This document shows positions 62,861 through 64,000 of a stretch of DNA of 64,000 nt, in pieces. Below the pieces are notes generated by a model. The model did not search any database, was not told where the DNA came from, and saw only the letters and a program-made list of their open reading frames with translations. The translations under genes were made by a program, and so were the position numbers. The number at the start of each line of letters is the position of its first letter. Within the stretch, counting starts at the first letter, position 1. The DNA is from Synanceia verrucosa. Taxonomy: Eukaryota; Chordata; Actinopteri; Perciformes; Synanceiidae. The stretch lies in NCBI GenBank assembly GCA_029721515.1, contig CM056559.1, forward strand, positions 12,981,001 to 13,045,000. Direction: 5' to 3'.

Positions 62861-64000
62861 ATCAGTGAATCACATGCTCAGGAGTGTGGACAGGTGTATG
62901 CAGGTCCTATTCCACAGTCAGTAGCAACAGCAGCAACAGAGAGCGACACACAGCTCATTGAGGCCATTAAAGTCGTTTAAAATCAAATGGCTCCCGACGA
63001 CTGCAATTTGCTCAATAGCCTATTAAGAGTCATAGCTCATTCAAATTCTCAAGACACAGACATAATAATACACATTTTTAAATGAGTGACTTACAGTACT
63101 TAGCATTATGGGAACTCTAGTTTCAGGCAGGAGTGGGCAGGGGAGTGGGTCAGACTTTAAAAAAAAAACAAAAAACTGTCCCAAATAATTTAATATCAAG
63201 GCAGCAGCAATGTCCTGTAATTGGTGTGAACAGGGAGTTGACCCCCCTGCCCAGTTTGTCTGGAGTGCTAAAGTTCCCACTTATTTTCCACACAGTCTGT
63301 AGGGTTCAGGCTATCTATCATCTGGCCAAAGACCAAGTGCACTAATTTAACCAAAAAGACATAGTTATGTGGTTTCACTGCTCTGTGCTCTGGACTTCGG
63401 TTCCCTTGCGTAAGTCCTCCACTGATCCAATTTCACTTGTTTTTTTTCACCCTGCCCAAGAAAGTGCACACTGCTGCTTCTTACTCCAGCTCCAAGCTTT
63501 GATCCTGCTCTTGACCCAGTCAGAATGTCTTGCCATTAAATATTTTATCACTCTATGATCACAGCTAAACATGTTCACCATTGCTTCTGGCAAATGATTT
63601 TCTTTTACATCCCTGTAAACCTGGTAAATATACAGTGTAACATATTAGGGTTTGCACAGCTGTTCTAAGGGTACAGTCACACTTTTTTATGATCACAGAT
63701 TACGCTCATTTATTCACAGTAACTACTCCATTAGTTGCTAAATGTTTTGGTGGTAGAGCCAGCTGCGATTGAGGTCCTTATATAACTGTGACCTAAATGA
63801 TCTCCTGCTACTTTTCAGTCTCTTAGTGGATAATAGAGTGGCTTGATTTATTTTGTTGACTCAAGGTCACCACAGGGATTCATGGTAACTGTCAGTCCAA
63901 GATGACAAACTGCTTGCCTCCTCAAAGCAGCAATATGTAAACTTTTCAAAACTACCTCTCAGTGTGTGAGCATTTGATACTGATATTGGATATCGGTGCG
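62861..64000. other. right edge, no recognisable gene
   Basis: Non-coding sequence. Near 63921 the motif AAAGCAGCAATATGTAAACT resembles the start of a common fish MITE that would continue beyond the window edge. Nothing else can be named. Confidence 0.5.

Noticed and set aside
1..64000. CRISPR arrays, bacterial operons, integrated virus genes
   Set aside because: No regularly spaced identical repeats with unique spacers, no prokaryotic gene packing, and no recognisable viral frames; everything fits vertebrate DNA.

Overview
This window looks like teleost fish nuclear DNA. It is AT-rich, has very little coding content, and is full of CA/GT, GA, TA and GATA microsatellites, fish-type tRNA-derived SINEs, hAT-like and PIF/Harbinger-like DNA transposons, and one LINE remnant. 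Nothing looks prokaryotic. The species cannot be read from the sequence.

The only protein-coding gene I can support is the 5' end of an AMPA-type glutamate receptor subunit gene, gria4 (GluA4), on the minus strand. Exon 1 (17365-17458) carries the start codon and signal peptide. Exon 2 (13911-14069) carries the first part of the amino-terminal domain. The splice signals and codon phases match. Intron 1 is 14070-17364. Intron 2 runs from 13910 to the left edge without exon 3 being found. The 5'UTR/promoter lies above 17458 in a GA-rich, locally CpG-rich stretch, and a near-consensus RE1/NRSE (REST-binding) site lies at 18960-18980, about 1.5 kb upstream of the ATG.

From about 19 kb to 64 kb I see no host gene. 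The stretch is gene-poor upstream DNA that has collected transposable elements, several nested. An internally deleted hAT transposon (26254-29093) has a decayed BED/hAT transposase with a recognisable intron, and two SINE copies lie inside it. A 1.2 kb MITE (43426-44626) has a perfect 8-bp target duplication and contains a second MITE with its own 9-bp duplication plus a (GATA)15 array. A PIF/Harbinger-like MITE sits at 35690-36239. A MITE with TAT duplications (52636-53180) has inserted into a SINE. A hAT-type MITE lies at 58639-59376. Two copies of one MITE family, in opposite orientation, lie at 56202-57042 and 61332-61846. A LINE 3' fragment lies at 61842-62860. Six copies of one tRNA-headed SINE family occur, three with clear target-site duplications.

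I found no convincing new gene system. The observations most worth follow-up are the RE1 site upstream of gria4, the nested insertions that give a relative age order, and the transposase intron.
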